Assembly (NCBI GenBank): GCA_003161515.1 | Contig: PMOH01000528.1 | Span: 1-6,999, forward strand | Direction of reading: 5' to 3' | Length of the DNA stretch: 6,999 nucleotides | DNA from: Deltaproteobacteria bacterium | GTDB lineage: Bacteria; Desulfobacterota; Binatia; Binatales; Binataceae | Shown here: in pieces, positions 5,774-6,999 of the stretch | Numbering within the stretch: the stretch's first letter is position 1 | Layout: the number at the start of each line of letters is the position of its first letter | Made by a program: the position numbers and the translations under genes | The notes under the pieces: model-generated | The model's database searches: none | Told to the model about the DNA's origin: nothing | Seen by the model: only the letters and a program-made list of their open reading frames with translations

Positions 5774-6617
5774 AGTTGCGCGGAAAAGTGACTTCCGCGG
5801 TCATCCCGGGTTTGAGTTCGCCTTCGGCCTGCAGCACCTGAACCTTGACGTAGAAGGTGCGAATATCCTGGCGCCCGCGCCGCACGTCGCGCTCGGTCGC
5901 AAACTCGCCTTCCTGCCCGATCGCCATCACGCGGCCGGTGAAAATTTCCGGCGGCGTCGTCGGCAATTCGACCTGCGCCGACTTGCCGATGTAAAGCGCG
6001 CCGAGGTCGGTCTCCTCGACGTCAACCCGCGCCCAAATCGTCGAGAGGTCATCGACGGTGAGAATCGGCACGCCCGGCGTCACCCACTCGCCGACCTCGA
6101 GTGCCTTGCTGACGATGACGCCATCGACCGGCGATTTAATCTCGGTGTCAACGATCTGGTCGGAATAGAGCTTCGCGTTGGCCTCGGCGCTCAGCACGTT
6201 GGCCTCGTCCTGCTGGACGCTGGTGATAGCGTCGTCGCGGACCTTGGTCGCAATCACGTTCGCTTTCGAGAGCGTTTCATCTCGCGCGAGGTCGCGCCGC
6301 GCCTGCGCCAGGTCGGCGCGGGCATGAGCGAGATCTGCGTTCGACTTCGCGAGCTGATTTCTCAAATCGATATCCTCGATCAGCGCGACGACCTGTCCCT
6401 TTTTGACGTGGTCGCCCTCGAGCAGGTCGAGTTGCTTGATGCGTCCGGCGATTCGGCTGGTGATATTTACCTCGGGCGCTTCGATCATGCCAACGACCTT
6501 GATCGTCGAACGATCCTCGGGCGGCCACAGGTATGCGCGTCCAAAAAAATAAAATCCGAAGATAACAGCGCCAAGGATCGCAAGCCGAATCACCCGGCGC
6601 ACCAGGGTTCGAATCAT
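5730..6617 (-). CDS. HlyD/YbhG-like membrane fusion protein
   Basis: The 295-residue periplasmic adaptor links the inner-membrane pump to an outer-membrane exit duct. A positively charged start and one membrane anchor (about 9-28, no lipobox Cys) are followed by the first lipoyl half (about 46-82, EGDHVKKGQVVALIE). An alpha-helical hairpin comes next (about 83-150, rich in Ala, Asp and Arg), then the second lipoyl half (about 155-190, IKSPVDGVIVSKALEVGEWV), then a beta-barrel to about 280 ending LKPGMTAEVTFP. The start ATG overlaps the TGA stop of the regulator gene (ATGA, 6614-6617), and the 3' end overlaps the ATPase gene by 44 bases. No TolC-like protein is encoded in the window, so the outer-membrane partner must be elsewhere or absent. 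Confidence 0.93.
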   Translation of the reverse strand: MIRTLVRRVIRLAILGAVIFGFYFFGRAYLWPPEDRSTIKVVGMIEAPEVNITSRIAGRIKQLDLLEGDHVKKGQVVALIEDIDLRNQLAKSNADLAHARADLAQARRDLARDETLSKANVIATKVRDDAITSVQQDEANVLSAEANAKLYSDQIVDTEIKSPVDGVIVSKALEVGEWVTPGVPILTVDDLSTIWARVDVEETDLGALYIGKSAQVELPTTPPEIFTGRVMAIGQEGEFATERDVRRGRQDIRTFYVKVQVLQAEGELKPGMTAEVTFPRNYGTRLTSNTNQRPD

Positions 6618-6999
6618 TGCGGATGCACCGGCCTGAAGGTCTGCGCCGGATCTGCGCCGAGCGATCGGAGGATCAGGTTGCCGAGCTCGCGGCTGATTTC
6701 CGCAACCGGCCGGCTGGGTCCGTAGTAGAGGAGGCAGTTGCGAATCGCGCCCTGGATCGTCAGCGTTGCGAGACGCGGATCGACGCGGGTGAAGACCCCG
6801 ATGCGGATTCCTTCTTCGATTAACGATGCGAAAAAATTGAAGCCGCGCTCCCGCGAGCCCTCGATAATCCGATTGCGCGCCTCGGCCAGCCGCGGCTCTT
6901 CGGTCGCATAGAACTGAAGAAAATCGCGCCGTTGATCGAAGAACTCGACCGCCACCGCGATCGAACGGCGCATCCTCTCGACCACCGGCAACTTCGGAT
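6614..6999 (-). CDS. TetR/AcrR-family regulator, C-terminal part (cut by the window edge)
   Basis: The last 127 or so residues are visible, and the frame stays open to the edge. The N-terminal helix-turn-helix would lie to the right of 6999, so the family call rests on the ligand-binding half. Typical features are FFDQRRDFLQFYATEEP (a helix common in AcrR-like proteins), IEEGIRIGVFTRVDPRLATLTIQGAIRN, and the C-terminal helix ISRELGNLILRSLGA. A TTG at 6991 is an internal leucine codon, not a real start. The stop shares four bases with the fusion protein start. The position at the head of the exporter operon matches E. coli cecR (ybiH), so it is probably a ligand-responsive repressor of its own operon. 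Its promoter and operator are outside the window. Confidence 0.78.
   Translation of the reverse strand, partial: PKLPVVERMRRSIAVAVEFFDQRRDFLQFYATEEPRLAEARNRIIEGSRERGFNFFASLIEEGIRIGVFTRVDPRLATLTIQGAIRNCLLYYGPSRPVAEISRELGNLILRSLGADPAQTFRPVHPQ

Noticed and set aside
5604..6725. Plus-strand frame of 373 codons opposite the fusion protein and ATPase genes
   Set aside because: It runs antisense to two genes with complete, ordered family motifs. Its own product has no recognisable domain and crosses gene boundaries.

Overview
The window is GC-rich DNA from an environmental bacterium. It holds two gene blocks that converge on a repeat-containing gap near position 3500. The proteins are ordinary bacterial two-component and ABC-export families. 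The gaps carry short interspersed repeats of the GTCATYC...GCGAAGC type, which from memory recur in soil and sediment lineages such as Acidobacteriota, Binatota and Chloroflexota. A didermic soil bacterium is my best guess from the periplasmic-adaptor exporter and the base composition. No marker gene fixes the taxon.

Left block, plus strand (496-3330): an orphan receiver-PAS protein with no output domain, then a membrane PAS histidine kinase (two N-terminal membrane segments, PAS, HisKA with His235, HATPase), then a single-domain receiver (Asp55) starting 7 bases after the kinase stop. The kinase and small receiver look like one operon and a cognate pair. The receiver-PAS protein is a plausible extra partner, but it is separated from the kinase by a hairpin and a repeat arm.

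Right block, minus strand (6999 down to 3630): a TetR-family regulator (its N-terminal DNA-binding part lies off the right edge), a YbhG/HlyD-like membrane fusion protein, a DrrA/CcmA-like ABC ATPase and an ABC-2 permease. The genes overlap by 4 bases, overlap by 44 bases, and are then separated by 11 bases, so this is one tightly coupled operon. The order is that of the Escherichia coli cecR-ybhG-ybhF-ybhS-ybhR locus, with one permease gene instead of two and a single-length ATPase. It most likely encodes a TetR-controlled efflux pump for an unknown lipophilic compound.

Non-coding parts: positions 1-495 hold one arm of a 93-bp inverted repeat (1-93), two GTCATYC-type repeat units, a terminator-like hairpin (251-275) and a long stem-loop (298-334). 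I see nothing convincing at 335-481. Positions 1300-1542 hold a 9-bp GC-rich hairpin and the other arm (1372-1464), so the receiver-PAS gene is bracketed by the inverted repeat. Positions 3331-3629 hold a second, unrelated inverted repeat of about 83 bp per arm between the converging operons. These repeats, and the paired base changes that preserve their hairpins, are the least ordinary part of the window. I see no clearly new defence, CRISPR or biosynthetic system.
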